Source of the DNA: Cheilinus undulatus
Taxonomy: Eukaryota > Chordata > Actinopteri > Labriformes > Labridae
DNA: 64,000 nucleotides
Direction of reading: 5' to 3'
Assembly (NCBI RefSeq): GCF_018320785.1
Contig: NC_054881.1
Coordinates: 21,948,275 to 22,012,274 of the forward strand
Shown here: piece after piece, positions 1-29,900 of the stretch
Position numbering within the stretch: the first letter of the stretch is position 1
Layout: every line of letters begins with the position of its first letter
Notes under the pieces: generated by a model
What the model was told of the DNA's origin: nothing
Database searches by the model: none
The model's input: only the letters and a program-made list of their open reading frames with translations
Made by a program: the position numbers and the translations under genes

Positions 1-1110
1 GCTGCCCTGCACCTGCGTCCATGCCAGGCCAGCCCTAGAAAATTGATTTTCATTAAAAACAGACCTAAACCATCCCATGCATGCAGAATTCAAAGTTTGT
101 CAAATCTACCATGCACATGGATCTTATGCTCTATGCTTCCAGAGTACTTGGGTGATGATCTTGTACCAATTTATAAGCATTTTTCCTCCCAGTAATACAT
201 ATCTATTAAACTAAAAGGAACTAAATAACATAGCCATTAAAAATGAATACTGTGAAATGTTGTCATTAAAATGTAAATTTTATTACATGTAATATCACAT
301 TATTCAAACTTTATAATAAACTGTAAAAATAAGGAGAAATTGAATAAAATTTACCATTTAATCAAAGTTATGCTTTGCACTTTGGTAAAAATATTAATCT
401 AAGCTGGATTCCATGACTATACCATGCTTTCTGGTACACTTAAATTGGCCAATTAGAATCTTTGATTAGAAAAAAAAGTGATTGTGTATTAAGTGTTAAA
501 TACATTTTAAGCCACTTTACAGGTACTTTAAGTTTTGTAGGCAAAATTTCAGTAATTAAAAACATCAATGCATGCAAATTAATACGTTTCAAAATCATGA
601 AAAATGAGGCAGTAATTTTTGCTTTAGGATGCTGTGTGCATGTTGGTTAAAAATGCCCTCTTAGAATTTCAAAAAAAAAAAAAAAAGCTACAGCTTGACT
701 GGAAGTCTTATCTGTCTGCCCCACTGGTCAGATGATATGTTTGAGCCCCAGGGCCACAATGACATTCGTGCCATGGCAGATAGATAGTTTAGTGCTTTAA
801 TTCACTCATCCTGTATTTTTAGACTCAAGGCATTCCTAGTATTTTATCTTTCATGAATGATGTGAATTTGCGTTTCTCTTGCAGTCATGAGACATCTGAG
901 CTGTTAAATTGCTGCTGGATACACTCCTTTTCTTGACTCTCCAACATGAAAGTCTTCTATAATATTAAGGAGAAGAGACTTTTATTGTTCTCTGCTGGAA
1001 AACCAGTTAGTTTATTTAGTTTATTTGTGTCAGGGACAATGTACAGCATTACATTAGTCTCAAAAGAGAAAAGATGCTTTGTACCAGATTTAGCTTGCTA
1101 GCTAATTTCC
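1..1110. other. AT-rich non-coding DNA (morn5 intron)
   Basis: No exon-like frame with splice borders was seen; the upstream morn5 exons are not in the window. A poly(A) run lies at 670-685. Confidence 0.5.
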
Positions 1111-1695
1111 GTGGTTTACTCCCTTCAGGTTAGGGTTAGGGTGTCTTTGGCCCAAGTGAAGGAGTTCAAGTGTCTCTGGGTCTTGTTCACAAGTGAGGGT
1201 AGAATGGACCACATGATCAACAGGCGTATTGGTGCAGCATTGGCAGTATTGCACAATGTGCCATGCCATCCTGGTGAAGAGGGATCTGAGCTGGAAGGCA
1301 AAACTCTCAATTTACCAGTCGATCTTCATTCCAACCCTCACCTATGGCCATGAGCTTTGGATAATGACCGAAAGAATGAGATTGCAGGTTTAAGAGGTCA
1401 AAATGTGGTCCGAAGTAGAGCCACTGCTCCTTTGCCTTGAAAGGATCCAGTTGAGGTGGGTCAGACATCTGACCAGGATGCCTCCCTGTGGAGGTCTACT
1501 GAGCATGTCCAACTGAAAGGAGACCCTGGGGTAGACCCAGTACTCGCTGGAGGGATATCTCATCTGGCCTGGGAATGTATTGGAATGCTCCAGGAAGAGC
1601 TGGAAACTGTTGCTTGGGGGAGGGATGTCTGGGTGGATTTGCCTGGCCTGCTGCCACCAAGACCAGGCCCCAGATAAGCGTCAGAAAATGGATGG
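1111..1695 (+). mobile_element. 3' end of a non-LTR retrotransposon (RTE/Rex3-like), decayed
   Basis: Broken frames resemble the end of a reverse transcriptase ORF: VKEFKCLWVLFTSEGRMD, RRIGAALAV, FIPTLTYGHELW, then RIQLRWVRHLTRMP, LAWECIGM and LLPPRPGP. The tail AGCGTCAGAAAATGGATGGA is the usual fish RTE/Rex type end with GATG-like repeats. The 5' part is absent and stops are frequent. Family assignment is from recall. Confidence 0.75.
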
Positions 1696-18181
<16,486 letters not shown>

Positions 18182-18360
18182 AGAGAGTAACTGTTGAGTA
18201 CTACAAACCTCATTGTTAAAGCATTTTTGTAGTCAAATTAAAAAAAGTTTCCCTTATGGTCCTTTATTTTACTAAAGGTACACCCTTTGTACAATTAAAA
18301 ATCAAGCATGGGATTATTATATGGGAAATATTCATAATACAAGCAGTACTTCATTAATAC

Positions 18361-18366
18361 AATAAA
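18361..18366 (+). terminator. morn5: candidate morn5 polyadenylation signal
   Basis: AATAAA 180 bases past the morn5 stop codon. A weaker ATTAAA lies at 18237-18242. Which one is used cannot be told from sequence. Confidence 0.4.
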
Positions 18367-19594
18367 GAAATAGTGTAACACTTGTTATGTGTTATGTTTA
18401 CTTGTAATGTGTTCAGTGACTTTAGTTACACTTTAGTTGATTCCATATGTATCATTCAAGACAGAAAATACCTTTACCTGGCATCAAAATAATGTGATTG
18501 TCTTTTAAAACCAACTTTAGATCCCCAAATAAGGAACAGATTTGACAAAATAATATAAAATGAAAAACGTCAGCTTGTCATGGCATCCTAGTTGTTTAAC
18601 AGCACTGATTGTTTGTCAAAAGTACTTAATCCTATATTAATGCCGTTTTTGTCCCAAATGGGAATGTCTCTAAATTTATATACATATTTATATTATAGTT
18701 TTATATTAATCTGAAGGAATCCCTTAACTCATAATCAAAATCAAATCAAAGGCATGTATAAGCCTGTTTACTATGTATACGTTAATCTTCCAATGCTTTT
18801 TGGTCTGTTGTTGAGTATTAGTTTACCATAGGAAAAATATGATGAATTAGATTTGTGGATGACTTAGCGGTGCTGCTGACTCTTTTACAAAATTTTACAA
18901 AATCATATTTCAATGCTAAGTATATATTTGCAAATTATGACTCATGCATGTTCTCCGAGATAACCTTTTTTCAAATCAGATCAGTTTCTCATGTACAGCT
19001 CACATTTACAGAGAACAATCCTTTAGTATTTGAGTCATGTAAGACCAAGCTTCTACTTTAAGTCTTATAAATTGAAACTGTTGCCCCCAAATGCTTTTTA
19101 AAATCCAGTGTAAAGTGAAATGTGTTAAGTATTAAGAACAACAGTGAATCTTCCAAAGATTCACCCTTGCACCTTGCCTAATGACTGATACACCTCCAAA
19201 ATAAGTACAAAACACACTCATGACAGGATGTGTGTCCACAAAAAAGGCGCAAAATGTTTGTTCACACACAACTGGGAATTTGTGCCAAACTGTTCACACA
19301 AGGAGTGAGACATGGAAAAATCACAGATTGAAAATAAACATGCTAATAAAATACTTGCACGGTTACCATTTGAAAAATTCTTGCAGTTAAACAGTTTTTT
19401 TTTTCACTTTGTGCCCATTTTCCCATTTATGTCAAACATGCTGCTAAAATTGAATTAACGTTTCATTTGTATTTCCTTGAAAAAGGATGCAAAAACCACA
19501 AAATATCACGTTCTATTTTATTGCATTTTAGTACACAAAACATTTATTATGCAGTCTATCAAATAAACTTTTTTGTTTCATTTCATTCAAAGTT

Positions 19595-20827
19595 TTTATT
19601 TCTTAACAAAACAACTTTCAGAGGGGAAAAAGTGCTTTACAGGGATTTACCATGTCAATAAATACAAGGACGTTGAGGTCTTGTTGGATCCTGCGCTTAA
19701 CACAATGGCCATGGCACTAAAATACAGATGCACACCTGCTCTCACTGCCAGCACACACTCACTCACTCTCACACTGAAACGCACACGTATAGCCTCGGTC
19801 TGATTTATATTGTACCAATACACCAACACTTGATTTTCTCCTCATTTGTGAGACACTCATGCACACAGGAGGCTGAACAAGCAACCGTAGAACTTATAAA
19901 TTAGTGACAATACAATTATTTGGACATGTGAAAATATGTAACTTGTTACATTTCAGATTTTATAGGAAATGACTTGTATGCTCAACATCTCTGTTTCTCT
20001 GACAGTTAAAGAAATTTAGCAGGTTTGCAGCAAATTAAAGTCTCTTTCCTCTAATGTTACAGTGATAATTTAATGATAAAAATGCCCTGGTGTTGTGCCT
20101 TTCCTTCATTACAAACCAGATGCATTTGGTGGACATAAAATATGATTTTCTTACAATTTCAGATTCAAAATCCAAGTTGTTTGAAATAATACAATGGAAA
20201 AGATAAGGCACACATTATTCTCACGCTTTACAAAAGTTTCATGTAATTTCAGTGGAAGATTGACCAATTTTGAGATGTTATTAAGCCACAATGTCACTCC
20301 TACAGAAAATGCTTCAATAGTCAACATATTTCATTTACAGTTAGGTTTCCTTCATGGTTGCTTAGAGAGAAAAGAAGGAGTCTTACCTCTAATGTGGTCT
20401 ACTGTGTGCACAGCCCCCTTTAATATTCCCCTCATTGTTTATCTTCAGTTTTCTGACAGTATCAGTCCTTTAAATCTCGCTCCACCTTCAAGTTGGAGGA
20501 TGTCAGAGTAGAGTGGAGGATGCTGTACATGTGATGCAGAATGAGTCTTCAGGGTGGTGTAAAATTCAGTTAGTAAGTTCCTGAAAAGAAGAGCTTTTTC
20601 TTATTTTTCAATCAAGTGGCTGCAGGAGGAATAATCCTGTCCTCAGGACAATAACAGACAAAAAGTCTTGCTTTTTAACCTCCTTTTTTTCGCTGTTTCC
20701 GAGTAGTGACATTCCTGTGAGATTTGTCTTTTCTCCAAGCTGACTCCCGTGTGACCTGTGGTGCAGGTCCAAGATCCGGAGGTTTAAGGGTCATAGAGGT
20801 TGTAGGGGTCTAAGTGGCTAAGCTCAG
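19595..20827 (-). other. lhx6: probable lhx6 3' untranslated region
   Basis: Non-coding stretch after the lhx6 stop. A minus-strand AATAAA (plus-strand TTTATT, 19595-19600) marks a plausible 3' end about 1.2 kb past the stop. The real boundary is unknown. Confidence 0.3.
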
Positions 20828-20907
20828 CTAGCGGCTGAGGGGGAGCTGGGGCAGCGACATGGCCTGGTGAGGGAGACCCTGAGAGGTCAACACGGAGAAA
20901 GGATGAC
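20828..20907 (-). CDS. lhx6: lhx6 last coding exon
   Basis: Follows CTCTAG. It encodes [15 protein letters not shown] and ends [13 protein letters not shown], the conserved C terminus of one Lhx6 isoform. Confidence 0.92.
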
Positions 20908-23900
20908 CTAGAGATCAAACAAAAACATAAATAGATTAAGATTGTGAAAAATACAACAATATAGTCAGAAATAACCAAATTGACTAAGAGCTCATAGGTG
21001 GATGCAGCTGTTGCACAATATCCAAACTCACTGTCGATGTACCCATGTAGGGCCACCATGCGTGCCCGCTCAGGGCTGCCAAAGGGGGAGTAATGCAGCT
21101 CATCAGGCAAGGACGAGGGAATCCTGGACTGGGGATGACCTTGGGGAGCCCCACTGTGCTGGGGTGTGTGCTTTTTGTGTCTTGCTCTGCAGTTTTGAAA
21201 CCACACCTACAAAGAAGCAACGTAGCCAGACATCATGTAGCTTCGTGCTTGAAATGGAAAACGCTGATTTATTTGGGTAATTTTCAGAGTAAATGACTGA
21301 CAAAACTATGACATGTTTAAAGCTACATTACAACTCGTATCTTTAATTTAAATATGTCAGTACATGCAGCTTTAACTGTTGCTTGTAATGCTTTTAATCA
21401 GTAATAGAAGCAGAGGTCTGTCTGTACTGACCTGTATAACTCTCCTGCTGAGACCTGTCATGTCGGCTAGCTTCTGTAACGTCTGGGCATCTGGATTGTT
21501 GTCCTGGGCAAACTGAGCCTGCATAATCTACAAGTTGAGTGAGAACATTAGCATAAATCAAGTGCTTTTCAAATCTGATTAAGGCCAGACTGCTCCATAT
21601 TTACAAAATGAGATTTATTAGGAACATATTCTAATGAGGCCAACCTGTAGCTGCTCTGCAGTAAAGGATGTCCGAGCTCTTTTGGCCGGTTTGGGTTGAC
21701 TGTCTTGTTCTGTTGGAACTGCTCCTTCTAATGTGATACCGTTGCCTGAAATTAAAGCACAAATATGAGATGAAAAATGTGGAGATTTAAATTGGCCAAG
21801 TGTCAAAGTGTGTCTTATTTTTCTTCACTTTGACAGCCAAACTTGAGGGTCTTGGACTCTTGTAGCATAATCCAGTAGCAATTTATTACACTAAACTCTT
21901 TCAGTATGAATATAAATTATACAAGAAATGGTCAACTATGTGATTATTTTTGCAACTGCACACTAAGAATATGATATTCTGCAAATTCTGACAGCCTTCT
22001 TATGCAAACATCTTGGTATCCACATAGAGCCATGACATTAAATCTCCCTGATCCAGCACTCACCACTCTCAGCAGCGCGTTTAAGGTTCTCCACCATGGT
22101 GTCGTAGTGGATCCTACACAGAACCTTCTCCTCCACCAGGCCAAACTCCTCACCCGTTGACAACTGCCTCTTACAAGAGTAGCATGCAAAACATGCCAAG
22201 TGGTATGCGTTACCTCTGGCTCGTCGCACCCAGTCACTGGCGTATATCTGCCGCCCACAGCGGGCACACTTAGTACCAAACCTACTGTGAGGGAGAGAAG
22301 AAGAGGAGAAGAAAACGATGAGGAATTAGTAATTTTTTTAATGTGGTTAAAGCAACATTTTGGAGGAGAAAATGTAAGTTTTATCCCAAGGCCAGATATT
22401 GCACATAGAATTCAACAGACGACCTATTCTGTGGGAATTTCTCAGGAGAACTGAAGTCAAAATAAATGTTTTTAAATTTGAACTTTTGGCAGAACTCAAA
22501 GACTTTAAGGAAGAAACCTTGGAGGAGGATATGGCCCTCAGAAAAGACTCCTGGCTGCGGCTGCAAGCTGAGCTTTGAATGCAAACAAACCAACACCTGC
22601 AATTTCCTGGCTGATGCATGAAGGCCCTGACGTGTGCACACGCTCGCACACAAACACAACTCACACTCACACACATGTAAACCAGGGTGGTTTTACACAC
22701 AGTGGAAGATGAAGAAAGACTCGCATGACATCACTCAAGATCGCCGCGCTGTAACTGATAGCAACAGTGAGGTCAGGCTGCATATAAACTTAAACCACCT
22801 GACTTACTGTTCTGAATGGGTGGGGGGTTTCAGGGGCACAGAGGGGGACGATGAAAGATCAATGGTCAGAGAGAGGGCGGTCTACATTTGTTAAGTCAGC
22901 AAATACAACACGACAATTTCTCAAAATGAACACCGGAAAAAACACACAAGTCATTTGAAATACTTGATTGTGACTGTGAACAGAATGAGACAAATACAAA
23001 TGTCAAAGAGAAAAGGTCAGAGAAGAGACTGCCATACATCAAATCAGTAACATCTATATTCATATAGTGTGGCTTCAGTGTGGTAGGATGGTGTTTTTAG
23101 TAATATGAGGAAAAAAATAAAAAAATTATGCCTTATTCTTTACATATTGATATCTCCACAGTGTTTGTTTCATTCACCAACTCTGATTTTATCTGTTAGC
23201 GCAGGTCCAATGTGCATGGTGATTAAGAAGTTCCTAGTTTATTGGCAGCTATTGTTTATGTATTGTTCATATTTTCTAGAAAAAGCTAAGAAGCTTCCCA
23301 GAGCAGCTGGCATTTTAATTTCACAAATCATCAATCAAACAGTAGTGAAAATCAAATGGACAGGAACTATTTCTAGTTCAGCCAATACTCACTGTTTTCA
23401 GTATTATCTACAGCTGCAGGGATATGTGGATCTGAATCATATCACCATAGCTAAATCTTTTGTAATGCAAGACAGTTTGTGAGATTAAGGCTTCTGTTTT
23501 AGACAATTCAATTTCAACTTTATTTTCCCCAGGGGAATTAGCTTTGCAGCAAGGTATAAACATGAGTCATAGCCCCACAAACTCAGACACAAGGAGCATT
23601 GAGATATGTGAATATAAGAATACATTAAAAGACAACTGAAAAGCTTTACCATCCTTAAAATAAAAATAATAAAAAGGCTCAAATTAATGGTGTATTAGCC
23701 CCTTTTGTAAAAGTCTGAGAAATAGCCAATTTAATCTCTTAAAACCAGTCAAAAACTATAACAAAACATATAACATCAAAACATATCAAAACATATTTAA
23801 AAGCCTTCAGTAAAAGCTGGACACTATTTTTATTTTTATTTTTATTTTTTATTTTTGCAAAACTTACTAAAATGGCAGTAATTAATGTATCTGAAAGAGA

Positions 23901-26900
23901 CTGTTTTTTGTTGTGTATTTATACACAGCTGATATGGGAGTCTCTACAGTAGTAGAATGCATGGCTCTGAGTCAAATCACCCAAAAGCCTTATTTAATGA
24001 TAATAATTAATGTTACAATATAATAATTAAGTATAATTCAAGAAAAATATGGGAGTTGAGACTAGTTTAAAAAGCATATTTCCTGTCAAGAGAGCCCACA
24101 GAAAGAGCAAAATTGCACCATTGCACTTCTTAATGTTTTGTTTTTTTTACTATGCCATCATAGATATGTAGAAAATATTATGATTAAGGCTGACCACAAA
24201 AAAAAAAAATCTTTACAAAAAAAAAAAAAAAAAAAAATCTGTGGTTAAGCATGATTACTCTCCCCATCTGGAAAATCAAATAGTTTGCATTTACGACTGT
24301 TTTTGTTTCATTTTCGATTTTTTAACTGTCTTAAACTGTGTGTAATTGATTTCCTGTTTGGAGACAGACCTGCTTTTATTTTGAAAGAAAATAAGGAACT
24401 TCAGGTAGCTAAAAGATAACATTGTGACCTTAACCGCAGGAATGGACACTTATTATGCATGGGAAAGGAAGTAAGTGAACAATAAAAAGGTCCATTTTTG
24501 ACAACACGATGCAGATTACTGCTGACTTGTCCACTAAAATGTCTAATTTTTCAAAGTAAAATGAGGCATTAAGGAGCAATGGTGGACTTATTTTACATCA
24601 CTGTGGTTGCAGTGGCTTAACCAAAGTGTGCTGAAAGGGCCTGAAATGCACTACAATGGACCCTAATATATGCCATTAATGCTGACAGTCCTAATAATAA
24701 TATATATATATATATATATGTATCAAAAGACTCTCAGTAGCTTTCTTATAAGCCCAAGGATCTAAGTTTTTCCCCATAAGTCATTCAAACAAGACTGAAT
24801 GATGCAATGGAACCCAACCCAAGGCACCCTCTTCAAAGGTGTAGGAAAATAAAGACATTTTACTGTTCAAAGAGAATGCCTTGGAGTTTTTTCTTGTTGT
24901 TTCATTGACTACATGAATCTCATGCTAAAGAGCCCCTCAAATATACTCTCTATTGAGTCCAAGAAGCTCCTTTCTACACTTTTTGATTATATATTTGGTG
25001 TTTTGTAGGTAGTCTATAGAAGAAGTGTGATGTGAAACATGAGTATCAACATATCCTATGTTCATGTCAATAAGATAATCTATGCAACAAATAAGCTTCC
25101 CTTTTTTCTCAATAGTTTTAATTGAACAATAGATGTCTAAGGCAATAATAATGGGCTATATCAAACTTGGCCAATGCTTGGTCATTTCTGGCCTTTTAAA
25201 GAGATTTGTAAGAAAAATTAAGGCATAAAATATCAGCAGCCTCATACTCTTTAGTGATAAATGTTTCTCTGAGCAGCTGGCCCTTTAATACAACAGAAAT
25301 ATCATACAAATGTCCTCTTTAACACCAGAATCAAAAGAGACTAAGTCCCTCGTTTAAAGAGCACATTATGGGTCTAATGGGTGTAAAGCGCTGTAGGTTT
25401 GAGAAGGTTACGGTTAGGTTAAGAGCCATTGATGGGGTCAGCAGCTGCCAATTCTGGAGTGGGAGGCAGCTTGAGAAAAAGTGCTGCCTCAAGGGTAAAA
25501 CTGAATAACAGCAAATTGTATGGCCTGTTTTTTTCTTCTTCTTCCTCAAATTGGAAACATTTGGATATTGATGGGATAATTCTGTAAAACAGGCTCTGAC
25601 AGAAACCTCTAGAGCTTATATGACTCAACATTTCTGACAGTCGTAATAACAAATGTAGCTACTCACACAAGAAAAGCAGCTCTAGCATCGCAAACATGAG
25701 ACAAATTCAAAGAGCAGTCAGTAGTTGAAAGGTACGAAGAAGGCTGGGACTGCTGAGGGCAGGATAAAAAGAGCAGACGTGGAGAGAGGGGAAGTAATTG
25801 GCTGAGGGAAACAGCAAAGTAAAGAGCGTGGATGGCAGAGAGAGCAGGGGGACGGAGAGTACGAGGGTTGCCAAGTGAGTGGGTTTGGCAGTGCATCAGT
25901 GCACTCAAGTCCACTCTATCTGGGATGAAAGCATACTATATCCCAGACATTTCACAAACTAGTAGCTCTCTTCATGTATATAAGCTTGTTGAGTGTAAGA
26001 CTCATATAAATACCAAAAAGAATATTTGAAGTGCATATTAAATGACTGCTGTTTAAGGCTCTCTCTTATTCTGCATCTGCTTCTTACAAGTAAATCCCCA
26101 TAGTCATAAAGTGGCCATCGTCCCTGATGTCACTCTTAATGGTGTAAAGCTCAAATGCTATTTAATGCCATGGTGCTGCATCCTAAGATGTAAAAATATA
26201 GATTGTCAATCTTAATCATTTCACTGCTTCTAGTCACAACTGACTAATAAAATTTGGTGGCAAATCTGCCATTTATAAATCAACACGGCATATTTAAGAT
26301 AATTCCCTACAGTCAAATAACAGGTAACAATAGATTCAGCCACTTAGAGGATACAGAGACAAGCAGGCCTGCCCATAAAAATGACTGGGCCCTCTCTAGA
26401 TGCCATTTAATTATATCACTGCATGCACACTGGATCTGTAGCGTAAGCACTTGGCCCTTGGTTAACATTCACCTCCTTGGCTAACTGACTTTAATATCAG
26501 AGAAAAAAACATTGCTGCAGGTCTTAGCATTACTGTCCTAGTCCAATGAGCCGACCCACCACGTTAAAATTACAAAAACACTGGATAAAACCAGAAAAGG
26601 CTTTGTTATATTTTTAACAAAAACAATAAATAAAATGTGTATTTTGTTGCTTTGACAAGTAAAAATACTTCTTAGGTTTAACATCAAACCTCATCTTGGT
26701 TTCAATTTAGGAAACTGCCTTTGCTAACCTCCATGACTCTGGGGCCCAGAAAGCTTTACCCTTTTACCCCCCCTATGCGGGCAGCCTTGAAGATGAGACT
26801 TGAAAATTACCAAGGGTGCTGACAGCAAAGCAACATTAATTCTCAAATTACACAGCATTTGAAACATTGATGGACAGTGAAAATATATTGTGAGACTCGG

Positions 26901-29900
26901 CTAGTTTTTATTTATCAGAAGCATGTTTGGGTGCATTTCCCATCTATAGTACCAGCTCAGCATGGCTCAACTTGACTGGGCTTTGGTACCAACCACTCTG
27001 TGGCTTTTTGTCACAGTTAGTAGACAGGTTCCTTTACAGAGACGGATGCAAGCAATAAGACAAAATACAAATGAACACAGGTAGTTTTGGAGGCTCTACA
27101 GTAGCACAAAGCCAACAATTAGGGGGTTGTATGATAGTACTCCACTCCAATCTGAGCATAAGATCACAGAGAAATGATTTTATAAGTCTCTGTGTTCACT
27201 TCTTTGTAACTGCACCTTTAGTTTTAAGTTTCATTTCTCTCCTGCTGAAGTCAAGCTTCGACTGACTACACCACATTTCCTGATGTGGGCATTCACAATA
27301 GAAGCACCCTAGAAAAATAACAATTACAGACTTTAACTGTGAAGAATACAATTGAAATAACATTTTTCACATTCATTTAACTTTGCATTAACAGAGCCAG
27401 TGAGTTTGTGCTGCTACAGAGTTTACAGCTGCTTCTCTGACCTTGTTTAATGCCACAGCCCACTTCTTTGACTCACTGTGGACTGAAAACAAGCGAATCA
27501 TGAAAAACACATCTTTCAGCAGTTGTTGATGCCGTTATAAAATGAACTGCCGCTGCAATGGGCTACAGTTAAACCAAGTCGATCAAATGCAGCACACAGT
27601 GTGTGTCAAGGCCCAAGAATGGTCGACAGAGACGCTTTGCAAAGCGAAAACACTTGCTGCATGTTCCTGTTATTACAGACATCTGACTTGGAGAGGACAT
27701 GACATGTTTTATATGCTTACTGTGCTGCATGTTGATTACAACAGCACAGATGGGTAATGTTTGGCCTGTTACCTGACTCATGGTAGGGCGAAACATGCTA
27801 ATGACAGGACTTAGGCTGAGCTATTGTCCGTCACATATCACTCTATTATGTTAATAATTACATCGGTTATGCTGTGTGTGCACTACAACACAACTCAAGC
27901 ATTTAAATCACTGATAACCCACCACTACATTTTAGTATCAGCTCTGTTCACATGGAACCTTGCCATACAGGTGATACCAAAAAAGTAGGGATGCACAATA
28001 TCCTCAGGATATTGGTACCAGTAGACATTTGCTTAAAAGATAATTATTGGTATCAAAAACACATTTTTGCTGATATTTACTACCCATTTATCAGCTGTAA
28101 ATATCGGCCTGCATCAGCTGTAAATATTGGCCTATGTTGCCTGTAAATATCAACTGTATGTACAAATAAGTTTGTAAAGTTTAAGGCAGAACCAACAGAC
28201 CAAGGGCAAAGGACTGAAGTTTGTTTCTTTGTTCATCCTTAAATTTTAAAGTGTATTTTAAGGATTTAAGGTTTGAGTCTGAACCACATTTATACATTTA
28301 TATGTCGTTATTGTCTTAAATTAATATCAGAATATCTGCATAATGGGTACTGGATAAAATCTGATACATATACCTCAAAAAAGTACAATTTAGAAAAGAG
28401 AAAAAAGACAAGTAGATTTAAGACGCCTCAATAAGCCAGGTATAATGTTAAAATTTTGTAGTGTCAGGCAGCACAACTAAAAAGTGTACATTTTAGCATT
28501 AATAATATTGTCCTCACCCGGGATCTTCATCTTTATTGTGTTTTAATTGGTGATATATTGGATAGAAATGAAATTACAACAGTTGTAAAAACAGATAACT
28601 ACTAGCATAAGATTTTTTTAGCATTTAAACTCTGTAACCTCGTGAGAAAATTCCTGCTGTGTGAATAATCACTATCAATTAAGCTTCATTTATGCAACAC
28701 GGCGATGTTAAAGCATCCATAGTTCCCGACTCCTGTTATTCCTCATAACAAACAAATTCAATTCAGCTGCAGTGCAAATGAAATAAAGTGGGGTTAAAGT
28801 ATTTGTAGTGACCATGAAATAAAATTAGCTGGCATAGCACTTACAGCGGCCTTAAGCTGTCACAGATATGTGCAACTTAGGCAAAACAAACCCTCTTATA
28901 ACCCAATAAAGCCAATCCGGAGACAAATGGTCTCCTTGACTTACTGTTCTGCGTGTAAGTATCATTTCAGATTGTTACAAAAAATTCCAGCCTGTTTTAA
29001 GAGGAAAACATTGTGGATCTTTGGAGCTAATCTAGCATGACAGCTTGTCAGTTTCATGCTCCAAGACAGAACCCAGAAAAGCTGCAAATCATCCCCTTTT
29101 TTTAACCCCATCCTGCTCCTCCATCTTCATCTCCTCCTCCATCTTCCGACCTCCTTCCTTCCTCCACATCCCCACATCTTTTTTGTATCTCGTTTTGTCT
29201 TTGTATCCAAAACCTGTTGTTGATTTTGGAGTGATGTCAATCCTCACAGCCCCCTGTATCACTCACATGAGGGAAAATCCTGCACCGCAAACCTCCTTCT
29301 TTCCTCTAGATCTTTCTTATGTGCTCACCATCTTTCGTCTAATCTTAACTCTTTTTCACAGTAATTCACCTGCTGAGGAGGTACATGTTTTATGCATTAA
29401 TTCTCATATTTTCAGCATATACTTTAACCTCTGTTAGATTTATCCTTTGAGATTCCTTGCTTGACTCTGTGGTTTTAAGACCCAAGGTTCATGTTCAGCT
29501 TTTGAATGGAAATCTAAGAGGGGGGAAATTGATCACATATTATCAGGCTTTAACATAGATCCCACTATTTAATTCAAACTTACATATTTCGCTCTGTTAT
29601 ACTACTGTAGAAATGTGCAGCATTGTGTGGCAGATGTCTTATTATAACTCTAGATCCTTCAGTTCTTTATAAATCACTCTTTTACTCTCTTGTCTCTGCT
29701 GCTATGGAGACCTAATCAGCATACCAGAGGTGGGTTGATGAATAATTATTGTGACGTTATGCGCACATTTATACATAAAGAGACAAATACACATGCACAC
29801 ATGTAACCCACAGCGTTTCCTACATACACAGACTCTGGTTACACTGTCAGTATCCCAGGGTGCCTCTGATTAGTGCAGCAATGCAACTTCCTGTGTGGCC

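Noticed and set aside
1127..1141. TTAGGG-like repeats (interstitial telomere)
   Set aside because: Only two to three units, at the edge of a LINE fragment; too short to mean a telomeric relic.
29045..29437. 130-codon Ser/Pro-rich open frame
   Set aside because: C/T-rich low-complexity sequence, no known domain, no splice or promoter context.
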